Numbered from the stretch's first letter, positions 1 to 9,253 are shown. The stretch: 49,655 bases of DNA from an uncultured Prevotella sp. (GCA_900770845.1 CAAGLS010000103.1:1-49655); one strand, 5' to 3'. Numbers and translations: made by a program. The notes: generated from the letters alone by a model not told the origin.

Positions 1-489
1 CAAGTTGTTGACGAGGATATCCCGGGCTCGTGTCGTGCAGTTGTCGTAAAAGTAATTGTAGCGGTAAGTGCGGTATTGAGGCTCGTAGTTTTTGCTTATC
101 GCTTGAATGATTCTGTCGGCCTCAGAAGGAGTGATATTGAGTTGCTGCTCCACCACCCACCTGTCCTCACTGCGATATTCCTCCATGAATACGTCGAATG
201 GTACGATGCCCATCTGATAGTCGGTCAGGCCGAAGACGAAGCGCAGGATGAAGTTCTTCTGCTGGAAGGAGAACACACCATAGTTCACTACGATGTCGCC
301 TGTCTGGGGTGACTGGATTCTGATGGCTGTATGCCCATAGAGAGAGTACACCTCCGTGCCAGGGCCACAGGTGAGCAGGCTGATTCGAGTGCGCCCCTCG
401 TCTGCCTGGCTGGTTGCTGATAGAGACCAAGTCATCAAGCCGAATATCAACAACAAACATATACGCAATTGTGCTTTAAAACCTTTCAC
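1..489 (-). CDS. DUF4105 / Lnb_N-type periplasmic protein, N-terminal part
   Basis: Only the N-terminal ~160 residues are present; the gene runs off the left edge. Reading the minus strand from GTG at 489 gives a hydrophobic signal peptide (LLLIFGLMTWSLSATSQA), then YSLYGHTAIRI and YNYFYDNCTTRARDIL. These two blocks are typical of the DUF4105/Lnb N-terminal periplasmic domain, where the invariant His and the Asn-Cys pair are thought to form a papain-like site. The promoter -7 box at 494-501 would start the transcript almost on top of the GTG, so TTG at 466-468 is a plausible true start; it keeps the signal peptide. The family is common in Bacteroidota and its substrate is unknown. The family call is good, the start is uncertain. 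Confidence 0.75.
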   Translation of the reverse strand, partial: MKGFKAQLRICLLLIFGLMTWSLSATSQADEGRTRISLLTCGPGTEVYSLYGHTAIRIQSPQTGDIVVNYGVFSFQQKNFILRFVFGLTDYQMGIVPFDVFMEEYRSEDRWVVEQQLNITPSEADRIIQAISKNYEPQYRTYRYNYFYDNCTTRARDILVNNL

Positions 490-493
490 GATG

Positions 494-501
494 CAAAAAT
501 A
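494..501 (-). promoter_or_regulatory. Bacteroidota-type -7 box (TATTTTTG)
   Basis: The minus strand reads TATTTTTG, matching the TAnnTTTG -7 consensus of the Bacteroidota primary sigma factor. No clear -33 TTG is present. Transcription would begin near 487, which makes the GTG at 489 unlikely to be translated. Confidence 0.55.
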
Positions 502-546
502 AACTTAATTTCCCATTTATCCTTCTTTTATTTCTTATTTTTTTGA

Positions 547-554
547 TAATTTTG
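547..554 (+). promoter_or_regulatory. Bacteroidota-type -7 box (TAATTTTG)
   Basis: TAATTTTG matches TAnnTTTG and lies 43 bases upstream of the ATG at 598. It is the likely promoter for the envelope gene string that begins with the beta-barrel protein. No convincing -33 TTG was seen. Confidence 0.6.
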
Positions 555-597
555 CACGAAAATCGTTATTTATCTCATTAAACACGAAAATAGAGTG

Positions 598-1941
598 ATG
601 AAGATACATATAAAACCGCTTGGAGGAAGCCACAACGCACTGTTGGCCAAAGCACTGTTTGCCGCATTCTTGACCTCTGTCGCCGCACAGGGACTTGCAC
701 AGAGTGGCACCAACTCTCCCTACAGCCAGTTTGGCCTTGGCACCCTCGCCCAACAGGCTTCGGGATTCAACCGCGGAATGAACGGGTTGGCCATCGGTTT
801 CCACGATGGCAACCAAGTCAACTACATCAATCCCGCCTCTTACGCCTACACCGACTCCCTGACCTTTCTTTTCGATATGGGACTGAGCGGGCAAATCACC
901 AACTTCTCCGAGAATGGCACCAAACGCAATGTGAAAGAGGCCAACTTCGAGTATGCCGTGGCCGGCTTCCGGCTGGCCAGACGTTTGGGTATGAGCTTCG
1001 GCATCCTACCTTATACTAATGTGGGTTACAACTACTCTTCGTCGGGCTACATCAACGGTCGCAACTCCGTCAGCTACACCAACAGCTATACAGGCTCAGG
1101 TGGACTCCATCAGGTCTACGCTGGTCTGGGATGGTCGCCATTCAAGCATTTTGCCATAGGTGTCAATGGTGGCTACCTCTGGGGCAACATTTCCCGTTCT
1201 GTGACCAACTCCTATAGTGACAACTATGCCAACACACTCTCCAAAACCTATAGTGCGGAAGTGCGCAGCTACATGTTGAGCGCGGGCTTACAATATGATA
1301 TGAGGCTGAACAAGAAGGATATGCTCACCATCGGACTCACCTATGGTTTGGGACACAAGATCGGAGGCGACCCAACCTGCCGCGTCATATCCACCAACTC
1401 ACAGACCAGCGTTTCCGACTCTCTGGTATTGGGCGGCAAAAACCTGGAGCTGAAAGTGCCTCACTCTTTTGGTGCCGGTTTGCTCTACAACCACGACAAC
1501 CGTCTTCGTCTTGGAGTCGACTACAGTTTGCAGAAGTGGGGAAGTGTTGCTTTCCCCGAATATCGCACGGTATCGGAGACGGAGGTTTCCTACGTGATGA
1601 ACGACAGTTATTTCAAGGATCGCCACCAGGTCACCCTCGGCACCGACTTTCTCCCCAACCCCTCAAGCCGCAGTCTGCTCTCGCGCATCCACTACCGTGC
1701 CGGCGTGTCCTACACTACTCCTTATATAAAGGTGAACGGCAAGGATGGCCCCAGCGAGATCAGCGGCAGTTTGGGCTTTGGCATACCCATTGTCAACTCA
1801 TACAACAACCGCTCCTTTCTCAATATCAGTGCTCAGTTTGCCCACAGCTCGGCCAATGGTCTGATTTCGGAGAACATCTTCCGCATCAACATCGGCCTGA
1901 CCTTCAATGAGAAGTGGTTCCAAAAGTGGAAAGTTGAATAA
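598..1941 (+). CDS. predicted outer-membrane beta-barrel protein
   Basis: 447 residues. An N-terminal signal peptide (about residues 1-35, ending GLAQ) is followed by SPYSQFGLG, a start common to secreted Bacteroidota barrel proteins. The rest alternates aromatic and glycine-rich strands (for example SYMLSAGLQYDM and RFGV-like turns) and ends in a strand with terminal hydrophobics, as expected for an outer-membrane barrel. I do not recognise a specific transport substrate. ATG 598 is preferred over the GTG just before it at 595. The next gene, lptC, starts inside its 3' end, so the two are probably co-transcribed and act in the envelope. Confidence 0.7.
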   Translation: MKIHIKPLGGSHNALLAKALFAAFLTSVAAQGLAQSGTNSPYSQFGLGTLAQQASGFNRGMNGLAIGFHDGNQVNYINPASYAYTDSLTFLFDMGLSGQITNFSENGTKRNVKEANFEYAVAGFRLARRLGMSFGILPYTNVGYNYSSSGYINGRNSVSYTNSYTGSGGLHQVYAGLGWSPFKHFAIGVNGGYLWGNISRSVTNSYSDNYANTLSKTYSAEVRSYMLSAGLQYDMRLNKKDMLTIGLTYGLGHKIGGDPTCRVISTNSQTSVSDSLVLGGKNLELKVPHSFGAGLLYNHDNRLRLGVDYSLQKWGSVAFPEYRTVSETEVSYVMNDSYFKDRHQVTLGTDFLPNPSSRSLLSRIHYRAGVSYTTPYIKVNGKDGPSEISGSLGFGIPIVNSYNNRSFLNISAQFAHSSANGLISENIFRINIGLTFNEKWFQKWKVE

Positions 1942-2620
1942 TATCCGCAAAGTGGTTCGCTTTAGACTCATATTGCCACTATTCTTTGCCGTGTGCGCAC
2001 TGCTCTCCATGGTCTCCTGCCAGGAGCAGGTGGAACACACCGCGCCCGCCATCCATGCACGCGATTCCGTGCCGTTGATGACGAGCTATGGGGTTAACAC
2101 ACTCATTTCCGACTCGGGTGTCATCAAATACCGCATTGTCACCGAGCGTTGGGTGGTCAATCCCAATCTCAATCCGTCGCGCTACATCTTCGATCAGGGT
2201 GTGCTCCTCACGCAGTTTGACGAGAAGTTCAACGTCAACTCCTACATCCAGTGCGACACAGCCTACTACTACGACAAGACCAAGCTGTGGGAGCTCCGCG
2301 GCCGAGTGCGCATCCTCACCAAGTCTGGGCTGCGGTTCTCTTCCGAGGAGCTGTTCTGGGACGAGAACAAGCACGAGCTTTATTCCAACAAGTTCTCCCG
2401 CCTTATCACCCCCGACCGCTCCCTGCAAGGAAGGTACTTCCGGAGCGACGAGCAAATGACGAGATATTACGTGTCCAACACCAGCGGCTCATTCACCCGG
2501 GGCGACCTCATGGGGGGATCTGCTCCTTCGCCATCCGCCCAAGGCTCCACCGACAGCGTGCGGCCCACAGTGCCACAGACCCAGCCTCGTCCGCGATCCA
2601 ACGTGGCTCCCCACAATTGA
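1907..2620 (+). CDS. lptC: LPS export periplasmic lipoprotein LptC
   Basis: 237 residues from ATG 1907, overlapping the preceding gene by 35 bases. A hydrophobic segment runs into a lipobox (LLSMVSC, Cys38), suggesting lipidation or anchoring at the inner membrane. The core (DSGVIKYRIVTERW, FDQGVLLTQFDE, NVNSYIQCDTAYYYDKTKLWELRGRVRI, FSSEELFWDENKHELYSNKFSRL) is the LptC/OstA-like beta-jellyroll in which repeated strands carry lipopolysaccharide across the periplasm. A proline/serine-rich tail of about 35 residues follows. GTG 1952 is an alternative start that would still precede the lipobox. It is followed by gldE and ppiD, an arrangement usual in this phylum. Confidence 0.85.
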   Translation: MRSGSKSGKLNNIRKVVRFRLILPLFFAVCALLSMVSCQEQVEHTAPAIHARDSVPLMTSYGVNTLISDSGVIKYRIVTERWVVNPNLNPSRYIFDQGVLLTQFDEKFNVNSYIQCDTAYYYDKTKLWELRGRVRILTKSGLRFSSEELFWDENKHELYSNKFSRLITPDRSLQGRYFRSDEQMTRYYVSNTSGSFTRGDLMGGSAPSPSAQGSTDSVRPTVPQTQPRPRSNVAPHN

Positions 2621-2700
2621 GGCTGGGCCAAAGCCTCTGGCCCGGAATGTCGAAACTAAAATATAGAAAAAGAAATGTGTGTCTATAATCATTTGGAAAA

Positions 2701-3960
2701 GTGACGTTAACTATTATTGGCATATTGGTGACCATGATGTTCTCCGCGTTCTTCTCGGGCATGGAGATAGCCTTCGTCTCAAGCAACAGGATGCTTGCCG
2801 AGATGGACAAGGACAAGAACGGTTTCACCCAGCGCATCCTCTCCACCTTCTACAACCACCCCAACGGCTTCGTCTCCACCATGCTCGTGGGCAACAATGT
2901 GGTGTTGGTCATCTATGGCATTCTCATAGCCGACCTTTTCGACCACACCATCTTCCGGGGTCTCGATGCGGCCTTCACTGTCACCGCCGACACCTTGCTC
3001 TCCACCCTCATCATCCTCTTCACGGGGGAGTTCCTCCCCAAGACCCTTTTCAAGAGCAACCCCAACCGCCTGCTCACGGTGTTCTCGCCCTTGGCCTACA
3101 TCTTCTATGTCCTGCTTTGGCCCATCAGCAAGTTTTGCACCATGGTCTCTGCCGGCATCTTAGGATTGTTCGGTGTGAGGAAGGTGCAGGACGACGACGA
3201 CGAAGGCTTCTCCAAGGTCGACCTCGACTACATTCTTCAGAAAAGTATAGACAATGCGCAGAATGAGGACGACGTGGAGGACGAGGTGAGGATATTCCAA
3301 AACGCGCTGGAGTTTTCCGATACCAAGGTGCGCGACTGCATGGTGCCCCGCACAGAAATCAACGCAGTGGAATACGCCTGCCCCACGCTCCAGCTCATGC
3401 AGAAGTTCATCGAGAGCGGCAACAGCAAAATCATCGTCTACAAGGACGACATCGACCATGTGGTGGGCTATATCCACTCCCTTGAGATGTTCCGCAACAT
3501 CGACAATTGGCACGACCGCATCCGCGAGATTCTCTTCGTGCCCGAAACCATGTCGGCCCCCAAGCTCATGCAGATTTTCCTCCAGCAGAAAAAGAGTATC
3601 GGCATCGTCGTTGATGAGTTCGGAGGCACAAGCGGGCTCGTGTCCTTGGAGGACATTGTTGAGGAGATTTTCGGCGACATCCAGGACGAGCACGACAACG
3701 AGAGCTATGTGGCTAAGCGTACCGACGACGGAGCCTACATCCTCAGTGCCCGCCTTGAGATAGACAAGGTGAACGACAGGTTCAACCTACAGCTCCCTGA
3801 GAGCGACGAGTATATGACCATTGGCGGACTCATCCTCCACTACTACCAGAGTTTCCCCAAGCTCAACGAGGTGGTCAGCATAGGAAAGTATCGCTTCAAG
3901 ATTGTCAAGGCCTCGGCCACCAAGATTGAGCTCGTGCGCCTCGTCGTGGCCGACAAATAG
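2701..3960 (+). CDS. gldE: GldE-like HlyC/CorC membrane protein with CBS domains
   Basis: 419 residues from a GTG start. Residues 1-150 hold about four membrane segments of the DUF21/CNNM type (FSAFFSGMEIAFVSSNR is the family's signature). Residues ~200-330 form a CBS pair (MVPRTEINAV, IVVDEFGGTSGLVSLEDIVEEIFGDI), and the C-terminal ~80 residues are the CorC/HlyC transporter-associated domain. In gliding Bacteroidota the orthologue is named GldE; in non-gliding relatives it may serve divalent-cation transport or lipoprotein handling. The family assignment is firm, while a gliding role is not implied here. Confidence 0.8.
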   Translation: MTLTIIGILVTMMFSAFFSGMEIAFVSSNRMLAEMDKDKNGFTQRILSTFYNHPNGFVSTMLVGNNVVLVIYGILIADLFDHTIFRGLDAAFTVTADTLLSTLIILFTGEFLPKTLFKSNPNRLLTVFSPLAYIFYVLLWPISKFCTMVSAGILGLFGVRKVQDDDDEGFSKVDLDYILQKSIDNAQNEDDVEDEVRIFQNALEFSDTKVRDCMVPRTEINAVEYACPTLQLMQKFIESGNSKIIVYKDDIDHVVGYIHSLEMFRNIDNWHDRIREILFVPETMSAPKLMQIFLQQKKSIGIVVDEFGGTSGLVSLEDIVEEIFGDIQDEHDNESYVAKRTDDGAYILSARLEIDKVNDRFNLQLPESDEYMTIGGLILHYYQSFPKLNEVVSIGKYRFKIVKASATKIELVRLVVADK

Positions 3961-4012
3961 CGCGCAGAATGCATTTTCTATGGAAAAATTCTTTTATTTC
4001 TTAATTTCTTTG

Positions 4013-4020
4013 TAAATTTG
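4013..4020 (+). promoter_or_regulatory. Bacteroidota-type -7 box (TAAATTTG)
   Basis: TAAATTTG lies 77 bases upstream of the PpiD-like start codon and fits TAnnTTTG. The gene therefore probably has its own promoter as well as any read-through from gldE. Confidence 0.55.
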
Positions 4021-4096
4021 TACGCTTTTTCGGGTCCACATACACCCGCCCGACAACCGAGCAACAAACATAAAAACAAAATAAACAACATCAAAA

Positions 4097-6268
4097 ATGG
4101 CAGTATTAGGAAGAATAAGACGCAGAGGCACGATTCTGATTATTATCATCGGCATTGGCCTCTTCGCTTTCATCGCCGAGGAGGCGTTCCGTTCTTGCGA
4201 GACAACCAAGAACAACCAGCGCCAGCAAATCGGTGAGGTATTAGGAGAGAAGGTGAATGCCCAGGATTTCCAAAAGGAGGTGGAAGACTTCACCGACTAT
4301 CTCAAAGTGGCCCAGGGCATCGACAACCTCAACGACCAGCAGCTCCAGTCGGTTCGCGACCAGGTTTGGGGCCAGTTCGTGCAAAACAAGATCATCGAGC
4401 GCGAGGCATCCAAGTTGGGACTGAAGGTCACCGACGAGGAAATGCAGAACGTGCTGCGCGAGGGCACCCATCCCATGCTCCAGCGCACTCCGTTCACCAA
4501 CCAGCAGACCGGACGCTTCGATGCCAACGCCCTGCAGAAGTTCTTGGCTGAATATAAGCAGAACGGCACCAACCCGCAGTATGGCGAGCAGTACCAGATG
4601 ATCTACAAGTACTGGACATTCCTTGAGAAGAGCCTCCGCCAGACGCTCCTCGCCACCAAGTACCAGAGCCTCGTGCAGGAGAGCGTCCTCTCCAACCCCA
4701 TCGAGGCCAAGATGGCTTTCAAGGATGAGAATGAGGAAAGCTCCATCCAGCTTGCCGCCCTGCCTTACACCAGCATTCAAGACTCTAAAGTCCAGATTTC
4801 GGAATCCGACCTCAAGGCCAAGTACGACGAACTCAAGGACACCTACTACAATGGCCGTTTCGGCGCCAAGCAGCTCATCGAGACCCGCGACATCAGTTAT
4901 ATCGATGTTCCCGTTGTAGCCTCGGCCAAAGACCGTGAGGCTCTCCAAAAGTCGTTTGCCGACTATGCCCGTCAGCTCTCCGAGGCCGCCGACCCCACCG
5001 ATGTTGTGCGCAAGAGTACATCGCTGGTCAGCTATCTCGGTGTCCCCGTGAGCAAGAATGCCTTCCCATCCGATATCGCAGCCAAGCTGGATTCCATGGC
5101 CGTGGGCCAGACTACAGGCGTGTTTGAGGACAAGCAGGACAACACGCTCAACGTCATCAAGCTCATCGCCAAGACCTCTATGCCCGACTCAGTTCAGTTC
5201 CGTGCCATCCAAGTGGCTGGACAGGATGTTGCCAAGGCCCACCAGAGTGCCGACTCCATCCTCAATGCCCTCAAAGCCAATCCCGACCAGTTTGAGGCCA
5301 TCGCCAAGAAATATGGCCAGACAGGTGAGAAGACTTGGATGACAAGCTCGCAGTATGAACAGGCTCCCTCCATCGATGCGGATACCCGCAAGTATATCCT
5401 CGCCCTCTTCGGTGGCGCTGCAGGTGAGATTCAGAATGTGGAGACCTCACAGGGCAACATCATCCTCCAGGTGGTGGACCGCAAGGCCATGGGCGACAAG
5501 TTCACCGCAGCTGTGGTGAAGAAGACCATCGACTATAGCAACGACACTCATACGGCGGCCTACAACAAGTTCTCGGCATTCCTCAGTGCCAACCAGTCTG
5601 CTGATGCCCTTCAGAAGAATGCAGTCAAGAATGGCTATAAGTACCTTGAGCAGAACGACCTCACTTCCAACCAGCACTATGTGGCCGGCATCCCCGGCAC
5701 CACCGAGGCCCTGCGTTGGGTGTTCAACGACGCCAAGGACGGCGAGGTCAGCAAGATGTTTGAGGCTGGCAACAATGGAGACCATCTGCTCGTTGTCGTT
5801 CTCAACAAAGTCCATCCCGTAGGCTATCGCGGCCTCGACGACCCTGCCGTCAAGGAATGGGTCAAGTCTGAAGTGATGAAGGACAAGAAAGCCGAGATGC
5901 TCATGGCCAAGCTGCAAGGCGTGAACAGCATCAATGCAGCCAAGGCCAAGGGCGCCAACGTGTCTACTGTCAACCAGATTACTTTTGCCTCTCCCGTGAC
6001 TGTCCAGTCTCTCGGTGCCACCGAATTCGCACTCAGTGGAGCCGTGTCGGCTACGGCAAAGGGCAAGTTCTCCTCCAAGCCCGTCAAGGGCGACGCTGGA
6101 GTCTACGTGTTCCAAGTGATCAGCAAGACCAATCGCCCAGTCAAGTTCGACGAGAAGCAGCAGGAGATGCGCTGCCGCCAGATGGCGCTCCAGACCATCA
6201 TGCAGGGCTTTGGCAATGAGCTGATGAACAACGCCAAAGTGGTTGACAACCGCTACAATTTTTTCTAA
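4097..6268 (+). CDS. ppiD: PpiD-like periplasmic peptidyl-prolyl isomerase/chaperone
   Basis: 723 residues. One N-terminal membrane anchor (about residues 13-30, ILIIIIGIGLFAFIAEE) is followed by a SurA_N-type chaperone region (VLGEKVNAQDFQKEVEDF to about residue 240) and a parvulin-like rotamase block at about 345-455 (FRAIQVAG...FEAIAKKYGQTGEKTWM...NIILQVVDRK). This single-anchor SurA_N plus parvulin layout is PpiD-like, and the expected role is folding of exported and outer-membrane proteins. Its position behind the LPS-export and barrel genes fits that. A terminator lies about 100 bases after the stop. Confidence 0.82.
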   Translation: MAVLGRIRRRGTILIIIIGIGLFAFIAEEAFRSCETTKNNQRQQIGEVLGEKVNAQDFQKEVEDFTDYLKVAQGIDNLNDQQLQSVRDQVWGQFVQNKIIEREASKLGLKVTDEEMQNVLREGTHPMLQRTPFTNQQTGRFDANALQKFLAEYKQNGTNPQYGEQYQMIYKYWTFLEKSLRQTLLATKYQSLVQESVLSNPIEAKMAFKDENEESSIQLAALPYTSIQDSKVQISESDLKAKYDELKDTYYNGRFGAKQLIETRDISYIDVPVVASAKDREALQKSFADYARQLSEAADPTDVVRKSTSLVSYLGVPVSKNAFPSDIAAKLDSMAVGQTTGVFEDKQDNTLNVIKLIAKTSMPDSVQFRAIQVAGQDVAKAHQSADSILNALKANPDQFEAIAKKYGQTGEKTWMTSSQYEQAPSIDADTRKYILALFGGAAGEIQNVETSQGNIILQVVDRKAMGDKFTAAVVKKTIDYSNDTHTAAYNKFSAFLSANQSADALQKNAVKNGYKYLEQNDLTSNQHYVAGIPGTTEALRWVFNDAKDGEVSKMFEAGNNGDHLLVVVLNKVHPVGYRGLDDPAVKEWVKSEVMKDKKAEMLMAKLQGVNSINAAKAKGANVSTVNQITFASPVTVQSLGATEFALSGAVSATAKGKFSSKPVKGDAGVYVFQVISKTNRPVKFDEKQQEMRCRQMALQTIMQGFGNELMNNAKVVDNRYNFF

Positions 6269-6368
6269 GTCCTTTTGGCTCGGAAGCGTGTAGTTAGGAG
6301 CTAATCAAGTCATAAGTCAGAGGATATGAGTTAGGAGTTCATCATCATCCTTCATATCCCCCTCATAT

Positions 6369-6409
6369 AATCCCTCGGAAGGCACTCAACCTTCTGGGGG
6401 ATTTTTTTT
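6369..6409 (+). terminator. rho-independent terminator after ppiD
   Basis: A 14-bp stem (6369-6382 with 6390-6403, all Watson-Crick or G-U pairs) and a 7-base loop are followed by a run of T to 6409. Confidence 0.85.
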
Positions 6410-6549
6410 GCATTCCGTTTAGATTCAAGCGAGGTGGGTATTTTCCAAGTAAGTGAGCGAAATACACAGCACTTGTGTACGGCATTTTGTTATTACGGGC
6501 TTTAGCATCACAGACATAAACCAAACAACCTGCTACTTAAGTTGCGTGA

Positions 6550-6615
6550 CAACTGCCACGAAACATCGTGCCAGTTGCCACGAAATATCGTGCCAATTGC
6601 TACGAATTATCGTGA
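6550..6615. repeat. three tandem 22-bp repeats, each containing a hairpin
   Basis: Units run 6550-6571, 6572-6593 and 6594-6615, with a decayed partial copy after that. Each unit has the arms (C/T)ACGA and TCGTG around a 4-base loop, so the array can form three consecutive small hairpins. There are no spacers, so it is not CRISPR. Confidence 0.8.
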
Positions 6616-7094
6616 CAACCACCACAATTGCTGATTGAAGCTTTCGTTCGAGTGATTATGAGCCGTGTTTCCAATGTGGTTACAAGCGGCTAAACTTTAC
6701 CATAAATCTCAGTTGCTCTCTGTTGGATGGGATATGAGCCAATAGTTATTCCTTTTGATAGATCATAGTGTAACAGTCTGTTCATGCAATGGGCGTACTT
6801 TCATACTGACCTTATGTTGCTTGACTACGACCCATGGCGCTCAATCTCGTCGTCCGAGGTTCGTCTAACCGCAGCCCAAGGTTCGTCTCCCCATCGCCAG
6901 ACCTTCATCAGCCAGCTGGGGAATTACATCCGAAGAAGAACTCGCGGCCTCATTCTTTTGGTGGCTTAGGCGACGGATTAGACCGAAAAGTGTAGACTGC
7001 TGATTCACTATTAATCTTTCTTAATTTGTTAGAAGTTGTCAGGTAATTTAATATTATTTAGAGGGATAGATTACGGCGAGTGGTATTTAAATTG

Positions 7095-7102
7095 TACTTT
7101 TG
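7095..7102 (+). promoter_or_regulatory. promoter -7 box of the Bat operon (TACTTTTG)
   Basis: TACTTTTG lies 24 bases before ATG 7127. It is the only good promoter seen upstream of the moxR-to-batDE gene run. Confidence 0.65.
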
Positions 7103-7126
7103 CAGTCAAAACGGAAAGAGAGAAAT

Positions 7127-8122
7127 ATGGCAGAACCAATAGACATCAGGGCTCTGAATGCCCTAATAGAACAACAGAGTGGATTCATCACGCGGCTCAC
7201 GAGCGGCATGGATGAGGTGATAGTGGGGCAGAAGCACTTGGTAGACTCACTGCTGATATCGCTCCTGAGCGACGGCCACATCCTCTTGGAGGGTGTGCCG
7301 GGACTGGCAAAGACGCTGGCCATCAAGACACTGGCCAAGCTCATCGACGCCCGCTACAGCCGCATACAGTTCACGCCCGACCTGCTCCCCGCCGATGTGG
7401 TGGGTACGATGATCTACTCGCAGAAAGACGAGGCTTTTCAGGTAAAGAAAGGCCCCGTGTTCGCCAACTTCGTGCTGGCCGACGAAATCAATCGCGCCCC
7501 GGCAAAGGTGCAGAGTGCGCTGCTCGAAGCCATGCAGGAACACCAGGTGACGATAGGGGAGAAGACCTTTGCCCTGCCTACGCCCTTCCTGGTGATGGCC
7601 ACACAGAACCCCATAGAGCAGGAAGGCACCTATCAGCTGCCTGAAGCCCAGCTCGACAGATTCATGCTAAAAGTAGTGATAGGTTATCCCACCATAGAGG
7701 AGGAGAAACTCATCATGCGTGAGAACCTGCGGGGCAAAATGCCAGAGGTGAATCCCGTGACTACGGCCAAGGAAATCCTCGACGCCCGCGAGATTGTGCG
7801 TCAGGTGTATATTGACGAAAAGATAGAGCAATACATTGCCGACATCGTGTTTGCCACGCGTTATCCCGACCATTACCAGTTGCCGGAACTGAAGGACATG
7901 ATAGCCTTCGGCGGTTCGCCCCGCGCCAGCATCAATCTGGCAAAGGCCGCACGCGCATACGCTTTCATCAAGCATCGCGGCTATGTAGTGCCCGAGGACG
8001 TGAAGGCGGTTGCCCACGACGTGCTGCGCCACCGCATCGGTTTGAGCTACGAGGCCGAGGCCAGCAATGTGAGCAGCGAGGAAATCGTGTCGAGAATCAT
8101 CAACAAAGTGGAAGTACCCTAA
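7127..8122 (+). CDS. moxR: MoxR-family AAA ATPase
   Basis: 331 residues from ATG 7127, 24 bases downstream of the -7 box. Walker A is GVPGLAKT (residues 56-63), Walker B is FVLADE (Asp119-Glu120), and the sensor region has ATQNPIEQEGTY. This is the AAA_3/MoxR family, cytoplasmic ATPases that act as chaperones for von Willebrand A (VWA) proteins encoded next to them. Here that would be the DUF58 protein, BatA and BatB. The length is typical. It leads the Bat operon, although a strong hairpin separates it from the rest. Confidence 0.93.
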   Translation: MAEPIDIRALNALIEQQSGFITRLTSGMDEVIVGQKHLVDSLLISLLSDGHILLEGVPGLAKTLAIKTLAKLIDARYSRIQFTPDLLPADVVGTMIYSQKDEAFQVKKGPVFANFVLADEINRAPAKVQSALLEAMQEHQVTIGEKTFALPTPFLVMATQNPIEQEGTYQLPEAQLDRFMLKVVIGYPTIEEEKLIMRENLRGKMPEVNPVTTAKEILDAREIVRQVYIDEKIEQYIADIVFATRYPDHYQLPELKDMIAFGGSPRASINLAKAARAYAFIKHRGYVVPEDVKAVAHDVLRHRIGLSYEAEASNVSSEEIVSRIINKVEVP

Positions 8123-8139
8123 ATTACGAACTGAGACAG

Positions 8140-8173
8140 CCTCTCCCGCCCCCGCACGTGGGGGGGGGCGAGG
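8140..8173 (+). promoter_or_regulatory. GC-rich hairpin between moxR and the DUF58 gene
   Basis: Arms 8140-8153 and 8160-8173 pair over about 14 positions with two mismatches around a 6-base loop. The right arm includes nine consecutive G. There is no T tract, so it may be an attenuator or mRNA-stability element rather than a terminator. Confidence 0.55.
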
Positions 8174-8275
8174 CCGTTGGTTTCCACGCGGGAGCTGTGC
8201 TCCTGACGATTTTGGAACTTTGAGGGTCAAAGGCCGAAGCCTGCCCCATCAAAAAAGATAAAACATTTAACAGAG

Positions 8276-9253
8276 GTGTCAATATTATCATTTCTTCATC
8301 GCAAGGCTCCCCAAGGAGCCACGGCAGCAGCAGGAAGCCGTGGCGCGGACGAAAGTTCCGCCGCCGACTCGACCTCGATACTGCAGAAGGTGCGCAGGAT
8401 AGAAATCAAGACGCGCGGACTGAGCCAAAACATCTTCGCCGGCCAATACCACTCGGCTTTCAAGGGTCGCGGCATGGCCTTCGCTGAAGTGCGCGAATAT
8501 CAGTTCGACGACGACATCCGTGACATCGACTGGAATGTGACGGCACGCTTCCACCGCCCCTATGTAAAAGTATTTGAGGAGGAGCGTGAGCTCACGGTGA
8601 TGCTGCTCATCGACGTTTCGGGGTCGCTCGACTTTGGCACACGCAAGGAGACCAAGCGCGACATGGCCACGGAGATTGCCGCAGTGCTGGCATTCTCGGC
8701 TATAGAGAACAACGACAAGATAGGAATGGTGCTCTTCTCGGACCACATCGAGAAGTACATCCCCCCGAAGAAAGGCCGCAAACACATCCTCTATCTCATA
8801 CGCGAGATGTTGGCCTGGGGCGAGGAAGAAGTTGACTCGAACGGCGGTGGAAGAAAAACCGACGTAGGAGCTGCCCTTGCCTTCCTCACGCAGGTGATGC
8901 GCCGGCGGTGCACATGCTTCGTGGTGAGCGACTTCTTCGACCGTAAGGACTTCTCCAAGCCCCTGCAGATAGCCAATCGGAAGCACGATGTTGTGGCGGT
9001 GCAGATTTATGATGCCCTTTGCCGGGAACTGCCCGATGTAGGTCTGCTCAAGGTGAGCGACGCCGAGACGGGACACGAGATGGTGGTGGACACGGCCGAC
9101 AAGAAAATACGAGCCGCCCACCGCAACTATTTCCTCAACCGCCAGCACCGACTGTCCGACACGTTCCACAAAAGTCTGGTGGACTGGGTGAGCATAGCCA
9201 CCGACGAAGACTATGTGAAAAAGCTCATGTTGTTGTTTAAGCAACGTTCGTAA
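8276..9253 (+). CDS. DUF58 (VWA-like) protein of the Bat operon
   Basis: 325 residues from GTG 8276. GRGMAFAEVREYQFDDDIRDIDWNVTAR is the hallmark DUF58 block (about residues 64-91), followed by a VWA fold with a complete metal-ion site, DVSGS (Asp113, Ser115, Ser117). No signal peptide or membrane segment, so it is cytoplasmic or peripheral. DUF58 proteins pair with MoxR ATPases. The next gene starts directly after its stop codon, indicating tight coupling. The N-terminal ~30 residues are Ala/Ser-rich and poorly conserved, so ATG-less initiation at this GTG is likely but not certain. Confidence 0.88.
   Translation: MSILSFLHRKAPQGATAAAGSRGADESSAADSTSILQKVRRIEIKTRGLSQNIFAGQYHSAFKGRGMAFAEVREYQFDDDIRDIDWNVTARFHRPYVKVFEEERELTVMLLIDVSGSLDFGTRKETKRDMATEIAAVLAFSAIENNDKIGMVLFSDHIEKYIPPKKGRKHILYLIREMLAWGEEEVDSNGGGRKTDVGAALAFLTQVMRRRCTCFVVSDFFDRKDFSKPLQIANRKHDVVAVQIYDALCRELPDVGLLKVSDAETGHEMVVDTADKKIRAAHRNYFLNRQHRLSDTFHKSLVDWVSIATDEDYVKKLMLLFKQRS

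Larger units (their letters stand above)
6269..7126. other. 858-base intergenic region with no convincing gene
   Basis: The stretch holds the ppiD terminator, the 22-bp palindromic repeat array at 6550-6615 and the moxR promoter at 7095-7102. Two short reading frames (6453-6638 and 6784-6969) lack coding-like composition, signal sequences or recognisable domains. No tRNA-like fold was seen. Confidence 0.6.

Noticed and set aside
6453..6969. Two small frames in the ppiD-moxR gap
   Set aside because: One runs through the tandem palindromes, neither has a promoter, signal sequence or recognisable domain.
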